From contig NC_134572.1 of NCBI RefSeq assembly GCF_050947875.1, positions 123,703,105-123,767,104 of the forward strand: a DNA stretch of 64,000 nt. Reading direction: 5' to 3'. Shown piece after piece: positions 22,548 to 37,100 of the stretch (position 1 is its first letter; each line of letters starts with the position of its first letter). The DNA is from Dermacentor variabilis. Its lineage: Eukaryota > Arthropoda > Arachnida > Ixodida > Ixodidae. The translations under genes and the position numbers were made by a program. The notes under the pieces are model-generated. The model was not told the origin of the DNA. It saw nothing but the letters and a program-made list of their open reading frames with translations, and did no database searches.

Positions 22548-24383
22548 TGTCGTCAATGCAAACGAGCTTTCGACCTGCTGCTGATCATGCGCGCGTCATA
22601 TTGCGAAATGCGAGAACGATGCGTCTTATCGGGCCGAACGAAAGACAGCTGAGCAAACTTTTTTTTTTTTCTGCTGAATACTCGGCGACAAAGAAAGCGG
22701 ATCTGGTAATGCAGACGAGAGTTTCAGACGTCCCAGCCGCCGCTGACGCACACAATCGGAAAAACTCAAGCTTCTCCTTGAACTATGCGGGGAATTCTGA
22801 CAGCTGAATCAATGCATTACACTATAAGCAGGCACAGTTCAGCATTGTTCACATTTTCACGCATTCCGAGACCTTGGTAGATTTGGCTGCGGCATCACGA
22901 AATCTCCGCCTCTTCGGGCATCAACATCCATCCGCTCCAGAAAAACAAAGGCGACTGAGCTCTCCGACCACCGGTAACGCAAGGACGCAAGCGGATAACA
23001 AATCAGCACAAAACTAAGAAAAACACTAGGGAATCCTAAACTTACAAGCAAAAAATAAGCAAAATAAAGCGGAAACAGCGCGTGCCCTCTGGCGTTCGTC
23101 ATCAAAGGCGTATACCTGAGTTGCTGGTGCTTTCGCTCGGCGTTCACGTAACGTAATGCGCATACGTGATTTATAATACACTGAAAAAAGATCTCCTTGA
23201 CATGTTCTTGGAGAGGTTTGCTTGTGACTGCGCATATGGAGCGGTACATAGAGCGGTATGTATAGCGTCTACGTCAGAACAACAAGCGTCAGCTGTGTCG
23301 GTTCTAAACACTGCGCGAAGCGCAACGCGAGGTGGAAGGGTATCGTGAAGGTTCGTAGTGGCGTGCTTTACAGCTAGCATCTTATTTGCGTAGGTGCAGC
23401 AACGGGAACGTTATAAAAACAATACATTGTTCAACGATTAAGTTCGTCCGTACCTGCAGACATAGTGCGTAGGAGTCAAAATAGCGCTTAGCTTCTCGTA
23501 TCTCTAGGCTTAACCTTGCGAAAAATGGCAGTCGTGCGTTTGCCTCTTGTTTTCAACTGATGAATTATGCGCGTGTGCCAAGTAGCACACACAAAAGCGT
23601 AGCTAATCTTAGTTCTCTGTGTTTGCAGCGATCTCTGAGTTTCTGTTCTGCGCAGCAGGTGTATTGTGTTGAGGCCCTAAACTAGACGTTATGTAATTTT
23701 GTTCGGGTACGGATAAACGCGCATCACAGGAGTAAGTTAGCCGTGGCTCGTCAGAACGCTACAGATGAGTGCGATTTTCGCAAGGACGTGCATGGGGGAT
23801 AGCAGGGATTAAGAAAAATGCAGTTGTTTCATTTGGGTGCTGTACTGCACAAAAGAAAGCGTGGTCGTAAAAAAGAACCTGCATTTAATCGGTCGTATGC
23901 CGCCTCCTCCTTTCCCTGCCAATATGTCAGTTAACGTAGCAATAAATTAAGACGCTTGTATCTTCAAGCCAGTTACGTCGTTGTTATCACGGCGCTTTAC
24001 GAAGTTTGCTTTGATAGTGTTGGCAGCGAAGATCACAGGAGTGTCACGCAGGATATGTGCACTTTAATTGTTGCATTGATCGTACTTTTTTAACGAGGGC
24101 CTCGAATTTTCACTTCAAAAATTTGGTGTATTTGGACTACTGGGTGTATATGTTCATATTCAGTTGCCGCTGTACAAGCAGTCACTTTATGAGAGATGTA
24201 CGAAGACTCGTGGATTCGTCTCTGTGTTCCCCCTCTTTTCAACTTTTTTGTCTCACGTTGAGTTTAGCTGTAAACAGTTGCACCGATCCCATCTTTCATT
24301 GAACGGACGTAATTTGCAAAGGTGCACTCGCTCTTTTTCATATAGTAATGTATTGATGCCATATGTGTTATTCTAATTTCTAG
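22548..24383. promoter_or_regulatory. Shared upstream region of the divergent HSL and DCAF8 genes
   Basis: The HSL start codon (minus strand, 22547) and the first recognised DCAF8 coding exon (plus strand, 24384) face away from each other across 1.8 kb. The part at about 22.5-23.8 kb has more CpG than the flanking introns. The 5' untranslated exons of both genes must lie in or beyond it, but I cannot place transcription starts. No TATA box or other core element stands out. Whether the promoter is truly bidirectional is inference from geometry. Confidence 0.5.
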
Positions 24384-24422
24384 ATGAAACGTATTGGAGC
24401 TGCCAAGAAGACCTTGCTGTGA
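24384..24422 (+). promoter_or_regulatory. Short upstream ORF in the DCAF8 leader
   Basis: ATG at 24384 opens a 12-codon frame ([12 protein letters not shown]) that stops at 24420-24422, two bases before the DCAF8 start codon at 24425 and in a different frame. If the exon begins at the acceptor TTTCTAG ending at 24383, this ATG is the first triplet of the exon. It could lower or tune translation of DCAF8. Function is inference. Confidence 0.4.
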
Positions 24423-27400
24423 AGATGAGTGCTGACAGTGGTGCGAGTGGTCACTGTGATGAGGCCGCCCTCGGTAAAGAGGCTGATACCGAGGAGCAAG
24501 CTAAAGATAGCAAGAGTCCGGGGGACTTGGATGGTAGATTGATGAGGAAAGACGACAGTGGCATTGGTAGTGAACCTGCTGATGACCGGCCAGAGGCGTG
24601 TGCCCATGCAGCAAATGGAGGGCAGGAGAGCCCGGACTCTGGAAGCCAGGACTGCGCTGAGGCTGGAGCATCTGAGCATCAGGAGGCGCCTGGCACGGCT
24701 GAGAAAAGACCCACAACGGAAACTGAAGACGACAGCGATGGTAAGTGGCATTGCAGAAACAGGCATGGGGAAAGCTTGCAGGACAAGTTGGTACATCCAA
24801 CCATATAGTGACCCTGTAATGGCTACCAGTAGGGGGTTGACATTATTCAATAAACACGGGATGATGTACTTGCTCTTTTTTTCTTTTGCTTTAATTTGAT
24901 CATTTGCCCTACAGCATAAATATGATGTGGCACGTCAGATGGCCTTAGGATCAAGTTCTTTTGTTTTTTTAAGTATGAAAAACAACAGTCCGAAAGAAGG
25001 GCTTGCACTGAAGTGTCACCAACATTGAACAAGCCAACTAACAAAACCAGACCAGACCAAAACATGTCTCACAGCAAACTCCAATTCATAAGGAGAAGAA
25101 AAGTGCAACCAAGCACTTTCCAGGACAAATTTTTCTGACAATGTGCATATGCTTTGATGCATTTTTTTTCTTTTTGCATTGCATTTCTATTATAGTTGAA
25201 TTGATTACTGAAGTGTGGAGTGCACGCAGTTGAGGCAGGGCATCAATGCACAAGCACTGAACCTTGATCGTGAAGCGCACACATGGAAATCTATCGCATC
25301 CTTGTATGAAGCACGAGCATTCTCTGCAATTTGGTGATGTGCTCATCTCTTTAAAAGCAAAAAATGCAGCCAGAAATGGAGATGTCATTCAGACAATTAC
25401 ACTTCAAACACTTCAGACAATTACAAACAGACTCTTACAGAAACCCTAGACTCATGCACGCCATGTATGTACACTACCCGCTTCGAGTCAAGGTCTCGGA
25501 ACCGCGTCCGCGGCGGGTGCCCAGACCCACTAAAAGGACGCCGGACTCAAATCTTGATTTGAAATAAAAGTTTACGCTCTCTCTCCACAAAAATTGGCCC
25601 TGAAGAGTGGATGCGTGACCTTCACTGCTGTTGAGAGACAAAAAATTATTTCTTTGTAGGCATGGTCCTTCACCACTGTGGCGGATACTTTCACTTTTGC
25701 GAGGCTTCACAAGACTACTGCTGGATGTGTCGGCGTCTGCGGGTAACAGGGTTTCTGGCATGTTGCAGACTGTGCTGTCTTGGGGCACAGAGCCAATACC
25801 GCTGTCACTCCTAAGTGGCGATGTGTCCTGTGCTAGCCATGCGAAATCTTGCAAAAGTGAAACTATCTCCTAAAGCAATCAATTACCGAGACTACTACCA
25901 CACCCATTATGTGCCCATATATACAAGTTTTTTTTTTTAAGTTGCATCGTGGCTTGTTTCACTACACGAGTGGTGAGTGAGGTTCTGCCATAACATAACA
26001 CAATATGGAAGTTGGTACACTTAAAAGTTTTGCTTGGGCACACCGAGTAGGACTTGCTCATTAATCTTTAAAACAAATGAAATGTTAATTTCTTTCTAAG
26101 CACATATGCGGCTACGTTGCACTAGCACCATGTAGATTTTTTCGCCGCCATAGCTATAACCCACATGTGAATCGGAGACATAGTGCTTGCAGTGGCAGGC
26201 ATAAAGAGCCATTTGGTATGCATCCTGAGGCGATCATTTTGGCGAATGCACTTTGCCAGAAAAAGTTGTCAAAAAAATCTGTTCTCTGTACTGATGGCAA
26301 CATTTTATATTCAGTTTTTTTTTTCTCCTTTTTTGCTTTATTAGATAGCTGCCAACTTCATAACTATAGTATAGGTGCTAGAATTCCTTGAATCCTCAAC
26401 AATTTATTATTAAATATAGCATTTTTTTAAAGCAACCATTTCAAAGCAAAGCAAAAGCCATGCACAGTAGCACAGGGTGTCTTGAACAGGACTCGTTTAT
26501 TCTCCCGAGACTTGAAGACATCTTGGGGACATAAGTGCACTTCAAATTGGTTCGTATTATCGACTGGTATGTTAGAATGTGAAGACCCCCCCTCCATTTT
26601 TATAAATAATCAAGTAAGATGCTGAATATAGCATCTCCCTTGTACATAGAGGTGTAACATCGTGTGATAGGTGAAACATTGTGTGAAAGGCACTCTCTTC
26701 ACCTGGGTAACACGAAATTTGTGAGTTGAAACATTGTCATGCAAAAGAATGCCTTTGGTCACAAATCCTTGTCATTTTTTTCATAATGGCCACACACAGT
26801 GCTTAAAGGGTCCCTTCACCAGGCCACATAGCCAATTTTGGTTATACGTTGGAAGTTGTTACGGCCCTCTACCACAATACGGTTCTACCACAATAATTTT
26901 TCAAATTGGCCCATTAATAGCAGAGAGAGAAATATTGCCACGAGCCCATGATTTCAGGAGGCGAGCTTCACTGTCAGCAAAGACACTCTTTCCACTTGCC
27001 CCCCTCTAGCCTCCACTAGCGAAATTCCTTCCCTACGGGACTGGAGGATTGCTTGTTGCATATGTAACGAGACCTGCCCTCATTTTTCTCTTGTGTTTTT
27101 GCTGCCTGGTGCACTTCCAGTGACGGTCTCTCACGAGAGCTGTTGAGTTTGTCTTGTATAGTGCAGTGCACGATTTTGTGCGCCGTGCAGGAGAACACCT
27201 GACTAGTGGTATAAGTCAGGGCTACGCGAGCAGTGAGGCAGACGCAAGCAGATCAAAGAGCACAATCATGTGCTCTGAACCCAGTAGAAAATGCCAAATA
27301 GTTTTTGTTTTCTGCGCGTGGAAACGACGTGGGAACAAGCAGACGAAACGGATGTCGCCCTTGCTATGGCATGGAGTAAAACAGACTCACAGACATTTGG

Positions 27401-30400
27401 TTTGTAGGTTTTATTATTTCTCTAAACTTTAAATTGTCTATTGAAGCAACAGATCAGACAACTAACTGATGCGGCCTTTAATAATTCTCGAAGTCACATG
27501 TCACTGAATAATGTGCTGCCATTTACCTAAGTGCATTTGTACGATTGACGTTGGCTCTCCGACTGGGGGCGCAGAACCCTCAAGGAGAAGGGTGCACAGC
27601 ATTTGGTTTGGAATTTCTGCTTTTTGCACGGCGCATAGCAGTGTAATACTTTGCAGGCATGATCGTTAGCATGTGTTGTATGCGCTATGCTTGTAAGTTC
27701 AACTTTTAATACAAACGTGCCAACTCTCCCAAGTTCTTGCTTAAAGTTTACTAACTCAGTGTTCTATGATTTTGCGGGTGCATTGTCAAGTTTTACGAAA
27801 AATCCATTCTGTTTATGATAAAGTTTCACTTGTTGATCTCCAACCATAGTCTTGGCAGTCTCCTGATTGTTAAAGGACCCCAAAGGGGGCACTTGATTGG
27901 AGCAAGTTTATTCTGGCAATTTGCTTGTGTTGCAACTGTGTAGACTGTTGCTTTGTTTATGGGTCTCTCTAGTAATGCTGCATACTATCCCCAGTCATAA
28001 TGTGAGTAAGTAACTGGGTTGCTTTCATAGAGGCTCAATAACTCTCTTTGGATGCAAGCATAGTGTTGATTGCAGGGTGTTGATCTTCCATAGGTAGGTT
28101 TTCGTGGCACTTAAAGTGATCAGACTTTGGTGGCTGAGTAGTGATGAGCACCTATGTTCGTTGCTGAAGCCAGCCTAGCCATGGATGCAGGCCGGATGAT
28201 CGTAGGCTGAAGGAAATTATGTGATGGCGATCATCCAGTCAGGCGCTGCGCATGTTCTCACAAGCAAGGCAAACTTCGGCCTTGTCATCACCACAGTTAT
28301 GGTGGCGCTAGAAGACCTTTGACCACTGGCAGATCCAGAGGGGGCACCCTTTCCCACCCCCTCTTTAAGACGTGCAAGTGAACACCCTCCCCCCATTCCC
28401 CGTTCTCCATATATTTTGGTGATAGTGCCCCCCTTTCAAGGCTACCTTGGATTCATCCCCTCATTTGACATGGCCAAAACAACATAAATGATTGTGTGCA
28501 CAGTCCAGCCATATAAAATGCTCAATTCTGTAACAGCTTGGAACACCTTAATTTGATGATTATTGTTGATGAGGATCTGGTTGCATTATGTGATGTGAAG
28601 TGAATTTCTTGCATTAAGTGATATGCATCGAGTGATACTAGAATTTATAATTTTTTTTTTTTGCATTTGAGGAATTGAGGCCTCATACAATAGGCCCACA
28701 GCTGTAACATAGCAAAAAAAAATTCCAAGACGAATTTTGTGTCAGTAGTCTCTTGAGGGTCATCTCCGCTAACAGTGACAGCTCTATGGCCATGCTTTGG
28801 AATATACATACCTGCCAACTCTCCCACCAACTCTCCCGAAATTTTCTTTAACGTTTACGAACTTTTGCTTGTTCTACAATGTTACAAATGTTGCGTCGCA
28901 TTTCAGGAAAAATTAATACTGTTCTCAAAAATCACTTTTTGGACTTCGACGAAATGTTGAAAGTCTTCCAATGGTAAAAGGATTCCAGAGGGGTACTTAA
29001 TTCAAGCACATCTAACAGACAAGTTCCTAAAGCAGTCAAAATCAAAAGCAACAAATTCACTGAAAAAATGAGGGAGGTCTTAAAACAGTGTTTGCTTGTC
29101 AGTCTTTGCTATTTGAAGTTTGCTGCGGCTTTTGTTCTGCATACAATCCTAAGTTGTTGTTAATAAACTGCGTGTGTATCTATGAAAAGGTGTGCGTCTC
29201 GTCTGGCTTAATATTTCGTAACCTTCGCACTAGCTAAGACTTGATTTTTCTTCATTTTTCCTAGGCTTTCCAGAGGAGAAGAAGCAGAAAACAGAGGAAA
29301 AGAAAAAGCGCAGGCTGCTCAACCTGCTGGGTCGGACACGAAGGTCTGGCTCAACCTCTGAAGACACCAGTGGTGACACAACCAGAGGAGGTGGAAGCAG
29401 CAGCTTTTTCACCGAAGACTCTGATGACAATATCTCCATAAACAGTGATGACACTTTCCACATGAGCCAAGATGACAGAGAGGAGGTATGATTGTCATGG
29501 GGGTATCATTTTTGGAACGTCTCGTGTGTGTATATTTGCTTATTTCTTTTTTGCTTTTAGTTGATATTTTGTGCAGTTACATACATTGCTCATTACATCT
29601 AAGCTGATGTGTGTTAATAACTGTATGAACTGATGAAGCTGATCAAAGGCAATGATTACTCCTGCTGTGTTCTATTTTTGTAGATCTATAAAAAACACTC
29701 AGTAGCACTATCTTTTATTTGTAAATACTAGTTGCCGTTTTTTTTAACGGCAACCTAGTCTTTATGTATGATAGAAGTCTAATAGTCTAATGATGTCTGA
29801 TATTCTAATGTATGATAGAAGGATCAGGGGGGCTGTGCTAAAAGTACATTAAAAATAAAAATGCACGAGAACACCTGCATTCCTTCTAAGTTTGATCCAC
29901 ATTTTAACTGTATTTCCCATAAAGTTGTGACTTATGAACTAAAGGGCTTCGTGATTTCACTTCTTGTGCCACTCATGGTTTCTTAACCTCACACACACTA
30001 ATTCAGGTTCACGAAGCTTGCAGCACACACTTCATTTGCCAACTCATTCTTTTTGTATTTATATAGTATATGTACAGATTGTTTTCTTTTTTTAGACCAT
30101 ACAGATTTTTATAAAAAAGCATAGAGCACAGCCAACGGGGTGTTCATCACTTTCTTGAAGACGAGTTCATTACGTTCTTGAAGACAAGTTCCTAGGTGAG
30201 GCAGACACCTGTTGCCACTAATAATGTTAACTTCAGAAGACCAATTAACAAGAAATAATTCATTAAGTTTCTTTATTGGTGCCTTGGGGTCCATTGTCTA
30301 AATGGCAAATTTGGAGGCAGCGACATTTTCATGCACAGCCATCTCTTAAATATCTTGAATATCGCACTTAATTCTAGAGATATTTGTCGTCAAATTCCAA

Positions 30401-31125
30401 AGCTCAATCAATGCAATATCGAGACTGTGTCCCGCTGCACATCAGAAGGCAAGGAGTGTGGGGTGAAGTTTGAATTATGGCATGTTGTGGGAAACCCTGA
30501 CACAGCTGCTCATGCTAGCCAGGCAGAGCGTGCCGTGTAAGTAGCTGCTGCGACTGGCTGAGATGTTTCGTTTTAGACTTCCTCGAGCATGTTGTCACAG
30601 GCCATTTCGGTGTGATATGATAGCTGGGGCCACCTTTTCTGCACTCCCGTGGCGCATGGTTTTGATATTGCCTGGATTTACTGTTGAAATTTGATGATAA
30701 ATATCACGAATTACGTGGCACTTTCAAGATGTTCAAAAATTGAGGGTGTGACTGCCTTCGAATTTGCCAAACTGCCCCTATGGCATTAATAAAAATGTAA
30801 ATAAATAAATGTTTCTTTGTCTTCTGAAGCTCACATTATTAGCGGCAAAGTATGCCCACCCCTATTAGGAACACCTCAAAGAATGCCACATTCGCTGTGT
30901 TTATAGCCTATTTATAAAAAATCTGTATTGTTTAAAAAAAAAGCACCCTGTATACTCTCACTTCAGAAATCTGTATAGTGCAATCAACCACTCTATATGA
31001 CTTTCATGGAGTATGAAAAGGCATTTGATTCAGTAGACATACCAGCAGTCGGAATCTGCTAGCCCAAGATAGGGGCAATGGGAGATGGCTGGTAGAGCCC
31101 TTCGTCCTGCAGTGGACAGGAAAAT

Positions 31126-31185
<60 letters not shown>

Positions 31186-34100
31186 CTCTCACTTGGTACC
31201 AGTTTGGTCAAAGTAAAATTTCATTGCATTTTGCCTTTAATGGTTAACAATGCTTTGCAGACTGTCTTGGCATGTTTACCATGTAGGCAGGTTAGAGGAC
31301 GCACTACCAAATACACTTCATAGAAACTCTGCGAGCTTTGCCTGGCAGTCACCGCAGCTTTCGTGTCGTGTGCAGGATGCAGAGAGCTTGGAGGGCAATT
31401 ACGACCCAACGCCAAACACCCCTGCACCTGCGTACAAGTGGCTGGTCTGGGACGCCCTGACGCAACGCGAGTATGGCCGGCCGGCTGCCACGTCACATGT
31501 GGACAAGTTTCGCCTGGACTGTTACGGCAGCCGGCGCATAGTGGAGCGACTGGAGCTCATGTACAAGATGCACGCCCACGATGGGTGCGTCAATGCCCTG
31601 CACTTCAACTCAACAGGCACTCGTCTGGCCAGTGGATCGGATGACCTCAGCGTCGTCATCTGGGATTGGGCGACCGGTGAACCCGTGCTCAAGTACGACA
31701 GTGGCCACCGAAGCAATGTGTTTCAGGTGCGAGGAGAGGCTGTGCTTGGTGTGGTAAACCCCCCACCCCCCTCATTAGCAGCGTGAATTGTGTGCCAACA
31801 TTATGCTCCGAGTGTAACAGGATCTGGCATCACATTGCTATATTCATTCTTCGGGGGGCTTGAATTTACAGCAGATACTTTGCATGCACTAAGAGGCAGT
31901 GCTTGTGTTGTGCTAACTTAGCTTGCCTTGGCAGCGCACGTTTATGCTTAAACTAGTCTGGCATCTTTGGGTGTTTTCAGAAGACAGGTAAATCGTATCA
32001 GCCTCTTACGGGGCTAATGTGTGGTGTGGAAAGTCAAAGTCAAGAAAATGATGAGGATAGAATGGGTACGTTGCGAAAAAAATAAATAAAGAAAGAAAAT
32101 GATGTTTTTTCTGCATGCAAGCAGGCCATTCATAAAGTGGCAAAATACCCATGATAAAGTTGGCTCATCATAAGTCAAAAAGCCACTGTTGCTTATGACT
32201 GGCTAAAATCATCGAGATCCATTGAGGTGTTAACTAGATGCCCTAATCCAGACTTGACGTATCTCCAGCAAATGCACGGTGTTCTGTGGCATCAAATGCA
32301 CTCAAATATTTCGGGTTGCACACTGGCTAATTTGGATGATTCGTGGACCGCAGTAACTGTAGAGAACCTCGAATAAAAAGAAATTGCACAACATAAAAGC
32401 AGCACTAAGGTCCAAACAAAACGAAGTGGTGGAGTATGCATCGGCATGATCATGACTTTGAAACTGCCGTATGTGCTTACTCTTTTCTGTCCCGATAGTT
32501 TTACAAATTGCAATTTGTATGTGCTTCAAAATCAAGAATGGAGTCAACCAATGGAGTAGCACACTGTGGTATAAAGGTTATAAACAGGGATAGGACTTAT
32601 CTTCGTCAAAGGCCTTTGACGAAGATAGGTCCTCCTAGTGAAACGTTGGCCAGCCTTTCTGAGGTGCCTCATCCCCGTTTATAATCTTATATGCAGTGAA
32701 CCCTTGTTAAGCCATAGTTGGCTGGAGCTCAGAAAAGTACATACTATACGGTAGTACTGCTTAACCGAAATAGCATGAGATCACCCACTTACCTGTCTAA
32801 AATGAAACTAAGAGAGAGTGCGATGAAAAGGCAAAAACATAGTTTTATTCACGTCGCGCAACAAAAGTGTTATTTTCATTTGATGCCGCCGTGGCCTAGC
32901 AGCAACGACAGCGTCCTCAAACCTACTGAAGCTGCAAGCCAGCTTTTCTGCCAGACCCTATTTCTCGGCAAACACTCGCATGGCAGATTCCTCGTTGGCA
33001 TTGCATATTTCTGGTCACGGGCACGGTAGCGCTGCAGAAGTCGCGGGGTGCCTTTTTAATTGCGAGTTACTGTTCTCGTTGCGACGATTGCATTCATGAG
33101 GCTGATGTAATGCGCAGCTTCTGCCACTGTCGGGCTTGAATCTCCCGTGCTGTCGCTTTCCGTGTTGTCCTCGTCACTGTCGTTAGGTGACACTTCGGCA
33201 ACAACAGAGCCAACGATGGCAAAAAGTCTAACCTCGTAGCCATCTCTTCACGGTTGCAGCAGCGCTGCCGAGCAACTTCTTCACATTCCAAATGCCACAC
33301 ACCGTAGTCAGCGGTAGATGTCCAGCTGTCGCGTGCCAGTGCCGACTTCTTCGTGCCACGTTCGATAGCATGAACGATGTCCAATTTTTCTTCTATGCTG
33401 AGCACCCAGTGTTTTTCATCTGAGTTTTGGCATGACGCGAGTTTTAGCTTGCACGACACCACAACACTCTCTGGCAAGGTGCCCAAATGATGTTGATGTT
33501 GTGGCTTAATGCGCAAATGCACAGGGCACTTGGAGGCCGTTGTTCTGACCTCTGAGGCTTGTTGTTCTGCCAGGCCGCCCGATGGGAACGACGCACCATC
33601 GTGATTGCGCGACGAAAAGTGGAAACATTATGTGTTAATCGATACATAAGGAATAAGCTGGTACGGTTTATCCGAATACAGAACGCCTTATGGTCAATGA
33701 CCGCTGAGTCAGGGATTTGACTTTACTACTTTTAAAATGAAACTACTGTGTTTAAGCAGGTGCAGTTTAACGAGGTTGTACCGTACCCAATCTGTATGTG
33801 GGACTTGTAATGGTGGGGCAGCTGTGGGTGACAAGGTGGACTAGGCTGAAGTACTAAGTGTTCTTGTTTAGGACTGCTGCTAAAAGACAGCTCACACAGA
33901 AAAGAAACGGACAGGGAGCTGGTCCTAACCACAAGTACAAAGCTTCTTGCACAGCTTTGTTGTTGTTACAACTTAACCACTAAGCAACGCGACATGACGT
34001 GGACGGACATTTATTGTGTGTTGGTGATGGGGAGTTGAGTATGACGACATGCCAGGGAGCATTCGCAAGATTTATGCATAGTCGTTTCAGGGAAAGTTAT

Positions 34101-37100
34101 TTTGTGGGGAGGAACTACATGTGACATGGCATGCAAAGGTGGTAATGTATACAGTAAGACAGCATTGCATAACTGCAACAGTGCAGCTGCAATAGACAGA
34201 TTTCACCACACTCACGGAGCATGGGCAGAAGCTGAGCCAGCACCTTTCTGGTGAACTTTCTCCAGTACAACTTTCACATAACCACAGGAATAGGATGTAC
34301 CCTAATACCCACTTTTCTTTTTTTAATGGAATCTTGGCAATATGCAGATCTTACACAAGCTGGGCATGTGAGTACTCAGGAATGGTGTACACAGTAATTT
34401 TAACATTGGCTACATACTACATTCAGATTTAGCTTAAGTTCCACTTAATTTTTCATTACTCCCACTCTCAACGTCATTCCCATCGTCACTGGAGCTTACA
34501 ACCTTATTGGAACGCTCCCAAAGATGATCGTTCTCTGTGCCATTCATGCTGTTAGGCATTTCAATAACTTTAAAACACTCGGCAACAGTATCAACTGATA
34601 CCAAATGCAATTTGTTCAAGCCGCAATATTTTTTTCCCCTTCCTCCTCCACTTCTTAGTCTTCAACCTTGAAGAAAGTTGGGGATGTGGATGTTATGCGA
34701 GAGTGTCTTACACAATTAAATACTACAACAGCTGGGAAGACTCAGGACTATACATAAGTGTGCTGAATGTCCTGCTATCATGAGTGGGATGGAGATCCAG
34801 CGACCTTATACGTAATTGGGAATTTGTAAGGCTTTACTGCACGTAGGTCTTGGGCACTCTGAAATGAAGAGGTAGTTGTGTGCTTGTATCATGCCCTCTC
34901 TTTTTTTTTCTTTCTTCTTTTCCATACAAGCATGGACTTGAAGGTGTGTACCGGACCTGAAATTATTATGGTTGAAGTGCCCAGACAGCCACATCTTATC
35001 TTCTTATCCTTGAATGAAAGCTCCTCTTGCAAAGAGAGATATAAGTGACCCGACTCATTCTTTATGAAGTGGCTTTTTCTTCTGTGATGCTGCCTCCTTT
35101 TCATTCTTCTGAAACTATAACGGTGCAGTTATTTGCTCCGGCGTCGCACACCAAATGGGCTTGTTTACAGTCAGCCTGTACTTTTTCAGTTCCTCAGTCG
35201 AAGAGCACAAGCTGTGGTGCTAACGATTTAGTGTGTTAGGAACTTACACAACCTCCGAGATAATGAACACTTTGATGAACTGCAGTGTCATGTCTACCAA
35301 ACTAGTGAGACAAATTTGTTGAGAATGATCAGCAGAAAAGGGACTTTAAGGCAAAATGCCTATTTTTTCCCTTATGTTTCTATCATGCCTTCTTGATATA
35401 TAAGCATGAATTAAGTCATTCTAGGCACTTTAAATGCAATTTAATTGTGCCCTAAGTGCTTATTTCAGCATTCACTCCTAATTTGGTTCTAGGGCCTAAA
35501 AATGCTGTTTACAGTCGCCGACCGATTTTCCGGACTCCAAAAATTCGGACATGCCCGATTATTCGGTCAGCTTCGCGGCACCGCCATTCTCCCCATAGAC
35601 CATAATGTATAACAACTGCCGAAAGTTCGGACACCTTGCAACCTCTCGTCTGATTTTTCGGACACTCCTTTAGCCAACTCGGTCGAGAGCACCATGCACT
35701 GACTCTGACCGGTGCATGGTTCGACTTGCTGAACGCCATTTTTGTTTTGAATGGAGCTTCCTTGCTGCCCCACGAAGTGGCGCTACTGGAAATCCCCGCT
35801 CATCATCATCGTTTCTGCCTGGTTAGATAGAGCGGCTCTGCAGCAGTTCCGGTTTCAGCTTAGTAAGCCATGTCAAGACAATCCAGCAGCTGATTTGTTT
35901 CTTCGCGCAAGAGGCATTGACGCTGCGAGCAGGCCGCGTTTTTCGTTTGTGCGACTGGTGTCGGCACTGTGGTGTTTGCTTTGTGTGCTGTGTCGAGGTT
36001 TCGGTGATCCAACACGGCATACGTAAACATCGCGTCAAGGGTCTAATGGCGCCGACAGTGCCCGTGCAGACTGCGCTGGGGAATGCCGGCAAGCGGGTGC
36101 CGGGAGGATTTGTCGCCTTCCGATGTGCTCCCTACTGACGCGGAAAATGTTCTGCCAAGACCTGCGCAGTGGTGGCATTGCGATTCCGGACACCGTCTCA
36201 CTTGACAGTTTCATAGGTGCTGACACTGCTGTATTGACATGCGCAGAACTCGACGACGGCAAGATCATTCGTCAGGTTTCTGCTGCACCGCCGGACGATG
36301 ACTGAGTCGGAAGATGACGCACCATGTGCTGCGCTGCCGTCGCATGCGGAGCGTGTACAAGCAGTGACTGTACTTTCAGCCGCCAATAGTGACCGTACGA
36401 CCCTCTCTGAGATTCAGGCTTATCTGATTGCGCGTAAACGGAACAGCGTGCAACGGCGCATTCACGATTTCTTCCAAGCCTACTGCCGAGCCCGAATAAG
36501 TGCGTGGAAATAAAGGATTTCATTTTTTTTTCTTAATCTGCTTTTTCGGACACCTGTTTATTCGGACATTTTCGCAGTCCCCGTGAGGTCCGAATAAACG
36601 GTCGGCGACTGTACCATGTTTTGTTTTGGTTTCACTTTGTTAGCTGAAGGCAAGAACACGAAACCTTTTTTTAGTGAGCTGAAAGCCTCTTAAGAAAACA
36701 AATAGTGAGACGATGGCATACTTTGTCAATGCTTCGTTGTAGTCGCTTTATTCATCTGTAATTGTCGACAGCAAGGTCTTGCTGGTGTACACTGATGCAG
36801 CACCTTATGTGCACAAGACGGCCTCTTTTCGTTTCTGCACTCAAGTGCTACACGTCATGTGCCTGGCTCACGGGTTACATCATGTTTGTGAGGAAGTCCG
36901 AAAGGCATCCAATGATGTGAATGGGCTCATCGCTGCAGGAAAAACTGTTCCTAAAGGCACCTTCTCACGTTTGCACTTTCAAAAAACAGTTGCCGGAACT
37001 ACCTCTTCCGCTTGAGTCATGCTGGGGGGCTACGAGCAATCGAATACTACCACAGGCATTTTGGGGGCATGAAGGCTGTCGGCTATGGTTTTGCAGCAAA

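Larger units (their letters stand above)
29486..31375 (+). other. DCAF8 intron 2
   Basis: This intron holds an internally deleted RTE copy with an (ATG)n tail (30969-31185). From 29490 to 30960 I see nothing beyond AT-rich sequence. Confidence 0.75.

Noticed and set aside
22185..22652. A 155-codon plus-strand frame over HSL exon 1
   Set aside because: It is the antisense shadow of the conserved HSL exon.
24380..24850. A 156-codon minus-strand frame over DCAF8 exon 1
   Set aside because: It is the antisense shadow of the DCAF8 coding exon and has no recognised domain.
31004..31323. Poly-Ser and poly-Met frames around 31126
   Set aside because: They come from the (ATG)n tail of the deleted RTE copy.
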